Below are positions 13,207 through 23,689 of a DNA stretch of 64,000 nt, piece by piece; positions within the stretch are counted from its first letter, which is position 1; each line of letters starts with the position of its first letter. Source of the stretch: Adiantum capillus-veneris (taxonomy: Eukaryota > Streptophyta > Polypodiopsida > Polypodiales > Pteridaceae); assembly GCA_014529385.2 (NCBI GenBank), contig CM043962.1, forward strand, positions 88,377,180 through 88,441,179, written 5' to 3'. The notes under the pieces are model-generated. The model was not told the DNA's origin and made no database searches. It was given only the letters and a program-made list of their open reading frames with translations. Made by a program: the position numbers and the translations under genes.

Positions 13207-13600
13207 GTCGTGGCTAACAGCTTGTCATGAACCTCCACTCCTCTCCACTTTCCACCTTTCGAGCCAAGTTGAGCTGCTTCTATCATATCTTTGATCGGGA
13301 CAACCCAAACTCGATCCTATTTAGCCAAGGATACAACAAATTTGGCGCAACAAGCTTCTGCATGGGCCATAGGGTTCAGAATTCCAAGGCCTCCTTGATT
13401 CCTCGGTTGAGTAACTGATTCCCAACGGGCCCATTGCCATGGCCTGGAGGATTTCGTGTTGTTTTTCCATAAAAATCATTTTCACTGGTTTTAAGAACTC
13501 TTTCTAGTGACACTTAGCCATCTTGAGAAGCGGGCTAGTGAAGGCAATATAAGGAATCATAAAGGCATTTATCACTTTTATCCGACTTGGGAATGGGAGA
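13190..13600 (-). pseudogene. LINE (non-LTR) ORF2 fragment, region after the RT
   Basis: Read on the minus strand, fragments give PYIAFTSPLLKMAKCH, then NQGGLGILNPMAHAEACCAK and DMIEAAQLGSKGGKWRGVEV. The GGLG(I/L)LNP.A....LLAK pattern is the conserved block after the reverse transcriptase of plant L1-like elements. Frames shift at least twice and stops interrupt it. This family differs from the LINE at 17-31 kb by eye. Confidence 0.55.
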
Positions 13601-14305
13601 TTGTCGATTTGAGTGGGTAGGATTTCCTTCATATCTTGAGTATGTCCCTATGAGAAACTCAGAAATTCTTGTTTTAAGAAGAATTTGTGAAAAATTTTGA
13701 AGGGAAGGGAGAAAGGCAAAAGGGAGTGGGCACGTGTCGCAGGCCCGGAGGTGCGGGGGGGACGGGGACAAGGACAAGCAGGAGGCCAAGGGCAAAAGAA
13801 ATAACATGTTCTTTTAATATTGGCGTAGCCATGGAAGAAAGGAAACGTGACTGCGTCGGATGGCTAGCAAGAGCATCTCACCTATAGTCGAGAAGTCTCA
13901 GTAGTGGATGTAAATTTTGACTCGTCTCCCTTATTATTGTGAGTAAAGTAGAGGGGAGGAATCAAGAAAGATTCTCGCTAATAAACATAAAGAGTTACCA
14001 GAATCATGTAAGAAAAAGTATGTCTGGACGTTTTGAAACCATTTGTTTGATAAGAATCTCGACAGATGCTTCTCCTCTATGGTTTATTTGAACATGCCAA
14101 AAAACCAAACGGAGCTACCCCATTTATGAGCTGACGAGTCACCCCATTAAGAACCCCCCTTACACTAATTTCATACCATATGGAAACACATACTCAATCC
14201 CAAGGGAAAAATCTCAATGTTGCATCTCTCTTGTAACGATACAAAGCAAGAAGGTAGCCAAAACGACTTTTTTATAAACCATTAATTAATTAGTTTTGGG
14301 GTGGT

Positions 14306-14331
14306 TGGGGGGGGGGGGGGGGGGGGGGGGA
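14306..14331. repeat. Poly-G tract
   Basis: A run of about 20 or more G (interrupted once at the start by TT) followed by AACG and a T10 run. The 800 bp to its left (13,900-14,300) hold nothing I can identify. Confidence 0.9.
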
Positions 14332-14843
14332 ACGTTTTTTTTTTTTGGGAACGTTTCTTTAGCAGGAATCTTGTCAGATGCTCATGTTGTGAAGAAAGAC
14401 ATGTTTGAGGAAGGGAAAACAAATTGTTTCCTACAAACACATAGTATTATTGAGGGTCATTTTAGGGCCATAGATAGGTCAATTTTGATTTGGTTGCATT
14501 CCTCCCTTGCTTTATTAAATGTAGAGAATTCCTTGCGTTTGTGTATGTCATTATTGGATCTTCTTACTACATTGTTTGCTAATTTTCACATCATTTTCAG
14601 AGAAAAACAATTAGCCCATTTGTAACCAAAAAATTGTAAATATGCAAGGTAATCTCTTAGATAAGGATTAGATGCCAATCTACATCCTTTACATATCAAA
14701 TTCTATGAGATCAAGATAAAATTGCTACATTATGTGAAAGGATGTACATTGCTCTTCTCATAGAGGTTGGCTTTTCAAGCAAATCCCTACTTACTCTGCA
14801 ACATGTTTATCAACCATTTTATGAGACAGCAAAGGACAACAAG

Positions 14844-14999
14844 CTATTTTTGGAATAAAGGCTTAGCAGGAGGAGATCTAGGGCTTGTAACATTGGGTCT
14901 TTTTACAAGCCTGGAGACAGAGCGCACTAGATTTGATGCTATTGTGACCTTGACTTGCCCACGTCTAGGAAGAGGCTTCATAAGTTGAGGTTGTCCCAT
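14844..14999 (-). CDS. Small conserved protein, copy A (51 aa)
   Basis: The ORF starts at ATG 14,999 and ends at TAG 14,844. The product begins MGQPQLMKPLPRRGQVK and is strongly basic (many K and R) with no signal peptide or membrane segment. A close paralogue lies at 34,068-34,235 on the other strand; the first 37 residues differ by about 9, mostly conservatively, and third-position changes are present. A TATAAATA box sits about 92 nt upstream at the same place as in the paralogue, and the 5' leaders are alignable. This combination of start, promoter and protein conservation argues for a real, very short gene. I cannot assign a function; the PRRGQVK motif may belong to a small land-plant protein family, but I am not certain. 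Confidence 0.65.
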   Translation of the reverse strand: MGQPQLMKPLPRRGQVKVTIASNLVRSVSRLVKRPNVTSPRSPPAKPLFQK

Positions 15000-15090
15000 G
15001 TACACAAAGAAGAAATTTGAAGGGGAGAAGCAAAGAAAGTTCTGGTATCTCGGGATGTGTGCACTCTAGAACAATGGAAATTAGCCCAAG

Positions 15091-15098
15091 TATTTATA
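15091..15098 (-). promoter_or_regulatory. TATA box of small gene A
   Basis: The minus strand reads TATAAATA, about 92 nt before the ATG at 14,999. The same octamer and the following ACTT occur upstream of copy B (33,977-33,984). Confidence 0.6.
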
Positions 15099-15827
15099 AA
15101 TGGTTGAAAAACATTAGAAAAAGAACTTTTCCGTAGTTTAATTGGATAATGATTATGGATTAGTACCACATGGCAAGTTAACGATAGCAAACCTTTTTTG
15201 TGCTTACTCTTTCTTGCAAGAGAGACATTAACTAAGCATTGTTTTAAGCGCATTAGGCCACTATGAGAGATAGTTGACATTTGTTTGTATAAAGTGGCTC
15301 ATGCTCCCTCTTTTTCCCATCCTCTTATGTAGGCCATTGTGATCATAAAGAAGGATATCGAACTAGTTCCTATAAAGAGGGATATTGAGTAGTGGACCAC
15401 ACCCTCTCTCTCACACACACACACACACTCTCTCTCTCTCTCTCTCTCTCAAAAGTAGTTTCTTGATAAATATGACAAAAATATAGGTTCCTAAGATCTT
15501 GTCTCATCAAAATCATAGTTTGATGGACTTTGGATGCTTCAAGCAAGAAGATTATACCTTTGTATACTAGCCCTTATACTGTATCACAATCACTACACGT
15601 ATCACTCAAGATATTTTCTTATAACAATATTTATTGTTGTACCATATAGAGATGATCACGGATGAGAGAGAATATATTTTCTATTAAAATAACTTCTTTA
15701 GTTCAAGACAGTTCTATGAGTATTCCTTACATGATTTTATTATTCCTTCTACTCTCAGTAGCCATCATGTAACTCATCATTTTGATACCTTGAGATATAG
15801 TAGCACATTACAAGTATGCTCTCTCCA

Positions 15828-15971
15828 CTCCTCTCTCTCTCTTTCTCTTTATTTCTCCACACACACACACACACACACACACATGTTTCTCCATCTCTCA
15901 CACTCTCTTTGCTTGTGTTGCGAGAAAGAGAGAGTGAAGGATGGAGAAACATGTGTGTGTGTGTGTGTGTG

Positions 15972-16050
<79 letters not shown>

Positions 16051-16112
16051 TGGAGAAACATGTGTGTGTGTGTGTGTGCATGTGTGTGTGTGTGTGTATG
16101 TGTGTGTGTGTA

Positions 16113-16149
<37 letters not shown>

Positions 16150-16150
16150 A
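15828..16150. repeat. Dense CT/CA and GT/GA microsatellite block
   Basis: (CT)n and (CA)n, then a spacer, then two repeats of GAGTGAAGGATGGAGAAACATGTGTG each followed by long (GT)n and (GA)n. The GAAGGATGGAGAAACATG segment appears at 15,934 and 16,043 and its complement at 15,882, so the block contains both direct and inverted copies. Confidence 0.92.
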
Positions 16151-16347
16151 AGGATACATGTATGCATATATACATACAAATAAAATACATAAAAACATTT
16201 ATACGCGCACACACACACACATACAGTTACAACTTTTTCAGCAGCTTACTTGTAGAATAATTTCCTCGACTAATCAGGCACCCTCTAATGGTATAAACAT
16301 ATACCTTTGTTGCACTTTCATTTCTTAGCAACCTACAATGCTTATCA

Positions 16348-16350
<3 letters not shown>

Positions 16351-16387
<37 letters not shown>
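16351..16387. repeat. (CT)n tract at inversion breakpoint
   Basis: About 17 CT units preceded by CCCCC. The tract abuts inverted LTR sequence starting at 16,388, so it marks the left end of the inverted segment. Confidence 0.95.
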
Positions 16388-16389
<2 letters not shown>

Positions 16390-16987
16390 AATGCTCATTG
16401 GACCCCTTGGGAGAGTGTCCAATAGTCTTCTAGAGAGATTAATTCTTATTGGTTCTTTTATTAAGTGTTTTTAAATTAATCAAACTAGATTTACTCTAGC
16501 CTAATTCTCATTGGTCCACCTCGATGGCCATGCAATAGGATTTGAGTATACCTTGTGGGCATCTGGGCTAGGGAGCTCACATATGTCCCTCATTCCCTTT
16601 GTGTAAAGGAGGCTTGTGAGTGTGTATGTGTGTTTCTCTCTCATCCCCTACTTGCAAGGCTCGCCCCCTCCTATGTAGGGACTATGAAGACTTTTTTGGT
16701 ACACACACAAAGCATCCAATTTCCCTAGTGATGACTTTTGGACACAATCTTTGAATTTTGGGACCTTAGCATTTTGGAAGTCTTAATGGACTGAACCTTA
16801 GGGTCTTTAAAGCCCATTGTTGCACATTGCTCTTTTGTAGATGGACCCCACTTTGGATCCCTACTGTGGCTGGTCTGCCAGCTTAACCAATATTCTAGCT
16901 TTTTCTCCCCTAGCACTTTCCCATATTAAATGATCCGTTTAACATGAGAAAATCATTTAGGAGAATTAGATATTAGTTATTATGATA
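16388..16987 (-). repeat. Outer part of the chromovirus 5' LTR, inverted
   Basis: On the minus strand this block reads from TATCATAATAACTAATATC (16,987 downward) and matches the first ~653 bp of the 3' LTR (26,805-27,457). It stops 11 bp short of where the in-place 5' LTR remnant (20,568-21,523, matching 27,469-28,424) begins. The flank beyond its outer end is TCCTC on the minus strand, against GCCTC after the 3' LTR, giving a 4-of-5 target-site match. The two pieces thus make one whole LTR. Confidence 0.9.
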
Positions 16988-18790
16988 GAGGATGTATGCG
17001 GTGGGCTTGAAAAGTTGGCCACTCGCAAAGCGGGGGATCTTCAAGGTATAAGGCTGGAGATGATCAAATGGAAGAGAGATTTTACCCATGAGTGGATGTG
17101 TGTTATGTTCAACCTTGCACTTTAACATGGTATGCCTTATGATTGGAGTACTAATTGGGTTAAGCCTTTGCATAAAGGAGGGGATGTAAAGAATGTAAAT
17201 AACTAACGGACTATACTTTAAGAAAGCCTTTGATACAATTCCACATAACAATTTGTGGAGAAGGATGGAAGATCTCCAACTGCCAAGTGAGTTTATGCTT
17301 GTGGTTTCTCGAATCTATGAGAAGGTGATTTGTCAATTGCGCATGGGAAGAGAAATTTCAAAAAAAATTGTAAGCAGTATTGGCGTTAAATAAGGATGTC
17401 CATTGTCACCAACTCTCTTTGGTCTATGCATCGATAAATTGGAACAAATGGTACTTGACTTTATGAAAGAAGAATGCATTGAAGAGGTCACTATTTGCAA
17501 TGCGGTAATCATGCTTTTGTTGTATGCGCATGATGTAGTGCTTCTAGCACACACTTTAGAAGATGCACAAAAGGTTATGGTTGTCCTTGAGAACTTTTGC
17601 TTGCATAGTGGGCTGATTGTGAATGAATCCAAAACAAAGGTTATGCTTGTGAAAACCAACCATAAGGAGAAGCCATGCATTGTGTATAAAAATGAGACAC
17701 TTGAAGTTGTTGAGAGCTTTAAGTACCTTGGCCTTGAGGTTTCGTTCAATCACAAGTGGTATGAATGTGCTATGCGTCGTTTGGAAGCGGGAAAGAGAGC
17801 ATATTATGCATTTGAGAACATGTGTAATGCAGGAAACATCAAGTGTTGGGTTCTCAAGAAGTATGTTTTTGATGCATTGGTGACACCGGTTCTTCTTGAT
17901 GGAGTTGAAGTGTGGGGCGGGAGCATCTCAAAGTCTACTTGGAAAGAGTTTGAGAATGTCCAAAAGCGTTTTTCTTACAAAATTTCTCCAAGTTAAGCCA
18001 CAAACACCATATACACTCCTACTTCTTGAGTCAGGATCACTTCCAATTGAGGTTATGGGCATTGAAATGGTTGTGGAGTACATGATTAAGATGCGTCAAA
18101 ACCCCTCACATCGACTTCCTACAATTGCATGGGAAGCAAACAAAAAAGTTCAAAAGACACATAAAAGCAAGATCTTGAGCACGGGATGGATGCAAGACAT
18201 AAAGAAGTGGTTTGGGAGATGGGATGCATTACACTTGCTACATGATGCTTCGATTGACTCCCAAGTGAATGAATTTTTTCTACAACGCCAATGTATTACG
18301 CCTTGGGAGAAATCTGGTGGGTCACACTTCATACATTACACCACCCATATTGTCCCCAACTACAAAACCATGTTCATCGCTAAAAGAGGAAACCGTACTC
18401 ACACTTACATGCTTGATCCTATCCCCTTGTCAGTGATACACACTATCGCAGCCATTCGGCTTAGCTCCCATTTTCTTCGATGCGAGACAGGGCGTTGGGG
18501 AAATGGACAAGAGTCAAATAGACTGCACATTACGCTCACCTACAAGTTCGAGAGTCTAAGTACCACACACTACTAGAGTGCTCAGCTTTTGGTCACATCA
18601 GAACTTGCTTCTCTCACATTTTCTGTCATGACTTAGACCTACACACTTTCTTCTCCTAGCCACAGTGTGGTCTCTCCATTGCGATTCTCATCACCACAAT
18701 TTTGGAGCATCAAGAGTCACTCATTAGACATACACATACTACATCACATGTAGATTTGGTCCCATAGGTCATATTTGACCTCCGAGGACG
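16988..18790 (+). pseudogene. L1-type LINE ORF2, reverse transcriptase to C-terminus (displaced by inversion)
   Basis: From the junction the frame reads EDVCGGLEKLATRKAGDLQG, which continues the ORF2 broken off at 28,430 on the minus strand. Further on come KAFDTIPHNNLW (17,220), GVK-stop-GCPLSPTLF (stop TAA near 17,389 where Q is expected), YAHDVVLL (17,523; the catalytic YADD motif has D to H), FKYLGLEV, and a C-terminal region ending in YHTLLECSAFGHIRTCF. A part of the RT between WVKPLHKGGD and KAFDT is deleted and frames shift at ~17,990, so the copy is dead. The element encodes target-primed retrotransposition; here no activity is possible. Confidence 0.88.
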
Positions 18791-18799
18791 ATAATAAAA

Positions 18800-18883
<84 letters not shown>

Positions 18884-18905
18884 ATACACACACACACACA
18901 CACAT
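18800..18905. repeat. (CT)n(CA)n microsatellite after the LINE end
   Basis: About 40 CT-type units with two variants, then about 12 CA units, directly after ATAATAAAAT, the probable 3' end of the LINE. Confidence 0.95.
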
Positions 18906-19088
18906 CCACATCGATCTTTGAGGCCAAACCTTGTCTAGTAGATCTTTGAGATCTCTCTGAGTGAATAAAAAGAGAAAACTATAATAACCATTGAGTGTGG
19001 TGAGTTGGTTATCACAAATCCCTCTTAAACTATAGACTTGTATGTTAGATATTTGAGGTCTCTTGATGTGTTCCTATGATATTAAAAC

Positions 19089-19090
<2 letters not shown>

Positions 19091-19178
<88 letters not shown>
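19091..19178. repeat. (CT)n(CA)n microsatellite
   Basis: About 27 CT units followed by about 16 CA units. Confidence 0.97.
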
Positions 19179-19179
<1 letters not shown>

Positions 19180-19180
<1 letters not shown>

Positions 19181-20567
19181 TGTTGGTGCACAACCGCTCC
19201 ATAAACCTCTACATTTTCCTTCATCAATCTTTCTCTCCCTATAAGTACCAAGGCACCCAGTGGGGTACTAATCAGTGCACATTCCTTAGCCAAAAACACC
19301 ATTTTAGATAACCTGGAAAAATCATGTTTCCCAAATGCTAAATTGGCATGTTAGAATTGTGTTATTCTACTATTTTTAAGCTCAACTTGCACTTAACTTT
19401 CATGATTAGCACTCAAATTTGATTTTTTGATATTAACTTTTTGTAAGCAAACTTTCAATATAGAGTTTTGCAAAAGGATTTGTATCAAATAAGTTCTTTA
19501 AAACATCAATCAAAGCTCATAAAGATGGACTCTAAAAAAATTAATATGTCCAAAAACACCAAATGGTGTAACTATTAAGCAACATATGGATTGATTATGC
19601 CAAACAAAAATATAATATTTAAACACAAAGAGCACCAACAACTCTTATCATAAAATTGGTCAACTTAATCTGAAGTATAAAAAAATAGATGGTCTCAATT
19701 TTGAAACACTATCAAGTTTCAACTACACTATAGTATGTACAACATCTAAATTTAAATTTTGATAATTAAAGAACCTAAAAAGTATTGTTGATTACCCTAT
19801 GGCCCTAAGACCATAACTTGCCATCTATGGTACCTATAGTACTATTTAGTGCCAAAGAATCTATGTCAACATGCCACATTTTCATCAATACATGCTTTAA
19901 AACTTTAATAAAGGTTATAGGAATGGTGTTTGAAAAACTTCAATACCTGCTTTAAAACTTGGTAAAGCTTCTAGAGATGGTGTCTAAAAATAAAAAGAGG
20001 TGTTTAAAAACACCACTAATGTGACTAATAAGAAACCTATGAATTGATTACACCAAATCTATATTGGTTGTACACAAAAATTATTAAAAATTTATTTTAT
20101 ACAATTTATGGTCTTTATTTCATGTACAACAAAGAACTAAGTACAAGGAGTATACTATCTTCAAGATAGAGGGTGTTCAATAAACACCATTTTTGTAGCA
20201 CTATCAATTTTCAACAACACATTGGTAGTTTTCATCATCTAAGATAAGAGCATCAAACAATTATATTAGCAACTTTACTAAAATGAGAGATGTCTCCTCA
20301 CAATAGGATGCATTGCATAAATCCAAAAATTTAATTTCCACAGTACTATGGCACAATGCATGTAGGCCACCCTTTTATATATAATAAAATAAAAATCTTC
20401 AAAGTTTCCAAATGCAAGAAGCTTTTCATTTTCTACTCCCTTCACTTTTGTAATTTAGATGTTTTGAAAAGAGTTTTAATTGGACTACATAAGGAGTCCC
20501 TAGTGAAGGGTGGATTTTTGGGTGCAAATTTGGACCATTCAAACAAGGTGAAGTATTCACAGGGGTT
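19180..20567. other. AT-rich stretch without recognisable genes
   Basis: I see short unsupported frames only. The sequence CACCAA.TGGTG and AACACCA recur loosely (19,550-20,200), which may be decayed repeats. Confidence 0.5.
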
Positions 20568-21523
20568 GCTTGCCTGATTCCTATTGGCCAGGAGACAAAG
20601 GGGTCCAATGAGAGTTTATTTGCATTAAATAATTACCTAAAGCTCTCACAAAGGGGAAAGGGGGACACATGTCAAAAGGCTATCACTTATGCTACTTAAC
20701 TTTCATTGGCTAAGCTGGGAGAGGTCCAATGAGGTGCTAGCAAGAGCAAATAGCAAGAGGGGTCGACCAAGAGAGGGGGGGGACTGATTTTTCAAGGGCA
20801 TTATTGCATACACACTCACACTAGCTCATGTGTGAAGCAAGAAGACTCTCTCTCGCCTTCTCAAGCTTTAATGGAAAGCTTATCACCTACTCCAAGCTTG
20901 TGAGAAGGGAGGCCTACACCAACAACTCTTGGATTTGTGATGCAAATCCAACCAAGAGCCAAGATTCAATGCATGCTCATCTCCTCTACCATGCTAATTA
21001 CTAAGCTATGCTATGCTAATATGAGTGATTATGTGAGGAGATGTACATATTTCTTGTAAGACTACTCCTTCTTCCTCTCAATCTACTCTCATACCCCGCT
21101 AGCTCTCACCATCTTTGAAGGTGTGTGAGGTCTTGGGTCTGAGACCATGAGGGAATTGTTGTTGTGTTTAATAAGTGTTTTTCTTAGTGCTTGGACTTTC
21201 CATCTTCATTGCACTAGCTAGTATTGAAGGAGCACAAAGAATTGTATTGTAAAATGTCCCTCTTGATGGGAGAAACCATAATACAAAGCCTTTTGGAGGG
21301 GGAACCGGATCCATGTAATACCGGTCCTCAATTGTTGTCAATAGCTTAATTTCTCTCTCTTTTGAAGTATTGTTCATGCTATCTAACTAGGTGTTATAGT
21401 TTTTGCTGCTCTCTCCACCCAAGCACTCTTGTTATTCTCATTAGGAGTCTATTCTAATGAAATGCTCACTATGTTCATGCTATTTTCCGCTACACACAAG
21501 TTATTAGGCCATCAAATGTTACA
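20568..21523 (+). repeat. 5' LTR, inner part (956 bp)
   Basis: It matches 27,469-28,424 and ends TGTTACA. The outer ~650 bp were removed by the inversion and lie at 16,388-16,987. Confidence 0.93.
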
Positions 21524-21524
21524 T

Positions 21525-21540
21525 TGGTATTAGAGCACAA
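21525..21540 (+). other. Primer-binding site, initiator tRNA-Met type
   Basis: TGGTATTAGAGCACAA, one T after the LTR end. The plant tRNA-iMet site is TGGTATCAGAGC, so one mismatch. Confidence 0.85.
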
Positions 21541-21931
21541 GGTTTCTCTTTTCTTGCTCAAGAAGGGAGGTCCTCAAGCTAGCTAAAAATGGTTGGTACT
21601 ATTAATTGCATTTAAGTAAGTAGAATAGGGATTTTTTTGCCTGGAATGTGCCTGCCTTCGTGCAGATAACAAGGCATCAGATTAGAGAGTTATGGTCTTA
21701 ATAGTGGAGTCCTATGGGGCTTGCCTACGGCTTAACCACTATTGAGCTATTAGAAGCTTCATAGGAGCCGGAGCTATTTTGGTGTTGAATACCCTCTTTT
21801 CTATCCCTTGAAATTAATGGTATTTGAGCCACTAGTACAATAGCTTGAGTGCTTAGGGGTAAAGAGGAGTAGCAACTACGGCTTGAAGGGCCAAAGTACA
21901 CCTAAAAAGTTTACACCTAAAAGTTGTTATA

Positions 21932-23670
21932 ATGGCTAACAATAGTAAAGAGAGTGATAACTTTGATTTTGCTAATGAGCAGGCTACTAATGATGCCCCT
22001 ATGCTTGTTAACTATCTTGTTTCTAGGCTTGAGCAATCCATGGGTAATCCATCCCTCCAAAGTGAAGTGCAACGGCAGCTTCGTGCTCATGGATTTCTCC
22101 AAACTCCCCACCATGATGAGAGAGTACCTAGGAATCCTCCTTGCAAGACTTTCAAAAGAGGCCTCTCTCTGATTCGGGAAGAAGAAGAGGATCCATACGA
22201 AGGGCTCAAAGATTTTCTTCTTGAAGACGCATCTCCTTCCCAAAGGAGAAATCAAGAGCCCCAACCGAAGGAACGAGAAAGCAGTGAGTCTCCTGCCACC
22301 TTGACGGAGATGGCTCCACGAAGACGGCGGGCTAAACGCTCTCAATCACCTCCAAAACGGAGAAGACGATCACACACTTCTCCACACCATAATTCAAAGA
22401 GGGATGACAAAAAGCAAGAGAAGAAAAAGGCAAGAAAGAGGACACCCACTTCTCCATCTTCTTCATTCTCTTCCTCTTATAAAAGAAATGGTGCAGACAA
22501 AGAAGATCAAGGCAAGAAAAAGGTGAGAAAGAGGTCACCCTCTTCTCCATCTTCTTCAAATTCTTCATCTTTTGAAGAAAGTGATGGTGCAACTTTTGAA
22601 CCATCAAAAAGAAGAGGCCATAGGAAATCCTATGCCACATGGAAGAGGCATCCAAGCTCAAGAAGCTCAAAGAGGTAGGGAAGAGCATTTCTTTCCTTAC
22701 CTATGATGGCACCTTTGGTGCTACAGACAAAGTCTTGGCCTTTATCCAACAATTTGATGCAGCGTTTGGAGATGAGGGCTTCACGGAGTCTAAGAAACGC
22801 CATGTAGCTATGCACTTTCAAAAGTCCGCCAGGCAATGGTGATCTAGCCTATGGGCTAACGTTGAAGCTCCACGAATATGGAAAGCTTTAAAAGCTTCCA
22901 TTATGAAGCAATTTTTGGCCACCGATGCCAAAGACAAAGTACTCACCGAATGGAGAAGCTTGAAGCTCTCTCCCTACGAATCCATTCACAAATATGTAGA
23001 CAAGTTTGGGGACTTACATCTCAAAGCCATTGTCTTCAAAAGGATGGATTTTGGAGAGAAAAAGCAACAATTTTATGCGGGCTTAACTGAAGAAATGGTA
23101 GAGTATGTCAACTCCCAAAGGCCACGCACCATATTGGTGGTTATACACCATACTATGGTGGCTTCTCAAATCAATTTCCAAACAGGGACCAAAAGAAATT
23201 TCAAGCCCATGGAAAACAAGGGTTCCAATGAGCCTAAGGGGAAGGACAATGTCCAAAATTTTCCTAACGGCAATTCCAATAAAGCTAAGGAGAAGGGAGT
23301 TTACAAAGGTAAAAAAAAACTCTCTTCCAAAGAGCTTGAGCATTATCGCAAGGATAACCATTGTTTCAAGTGCGGAGAGCAAGGGCATGCGTACCGCGGT
23401 TGTCCCCAAAAGAACACCCGCCATGAGCCTCCTAGAGCTACCTTGGTTGAAATCCAAGAGGAGGAAACTCACCACAAAGGATCTCCTCCATGCCATGCTT
23501 GGGAAAAGGTAAGAGAACATGATGCTTTTATTCTCTTTGACCCTAGTTCTACTCACAATTTCATATCCATGCAAGCTTTTAATAAGTCAATAAAGAACTC
23601 TATTCCCATGTGCTTGATTTTTGTTAAAGATTCTCAAAATGAACCTAATGCTTTAGCAAAGAAAATATAA
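21932..23670 (+). pseudogene. Chromovirus gag and protease region
   Basis: ATG at 21,932 opens 248 codons. Residues ~120-240 form a long Ser/Arg/Lys-rich region (RRRRAKRSQSPPKRRRRS). The frame then shifts near 22,650 into the capsid-like part (SISFLTYDGTF, KRHVAMHFQKSARQW), is broken by TGA at 22,840 and continues (SIMKQFLATDAKDKV, ESIHKYVDKF). The nucleocapsid knuckle CFKCGEQGHAYRGC is near 23,365-23,406. The protease site at about 23,540 reads LFDPSSTHNFIS, where plant elements usually have D-(S/P)-G-(A/S)-T, so the catalytic glycine is a serine. The serine/arginine-rich insert is larger than in typical Gag and resembles a splicing-factor RS domain by composition only. Confidence 0.85.
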
Positions 23671-23689
23671 ACAATCACAAGGAATTATA

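Larger units (their letters stand above)
14590..15815 (-). repeat. Inverted segmental duplication, arm A
   Basis: This arm matches 33,075-34,745 in inverted orientation. Anchors are ATTACCTTGCATATTT (minus strand, near 14,650), the small gene and its promoter, the CATCCAAA.TCC.T block, and TATCAAAATGATGAGTTACA near 15,770. It differs by indels including a (CA)n(CT)n insertion at 15,411-15,450. Confidence 0.85.
16388..20567. other. Inverted segment (about 4.18 kb)
   Basis: The left boundary is the start of inverted LTR sequence beside a CT tract; the right boundary is where the remaining 5' LTR sequence begins at 20,568. Inside are the LTR piece, the distal part of a LINE (16,988-18,790), two compound microsatellites and about 1.3 kb of AT-rich sequence. 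Flipping it back restores both the LTR and an uninterrupted LINE frame. Confidence 0.85.

Noticed and set aside
15755-16328. Many overlapping long open frames on both strands
   Set aside because: They are translations of (CT), (CA), (GT) and (GA) dinucleotide repeats, which have no stops in several frames.
22332-22688. Minus-strand ORF opposite gag
   Set aside because: Shadow of the Arg/Ser-rich gag coding strand.
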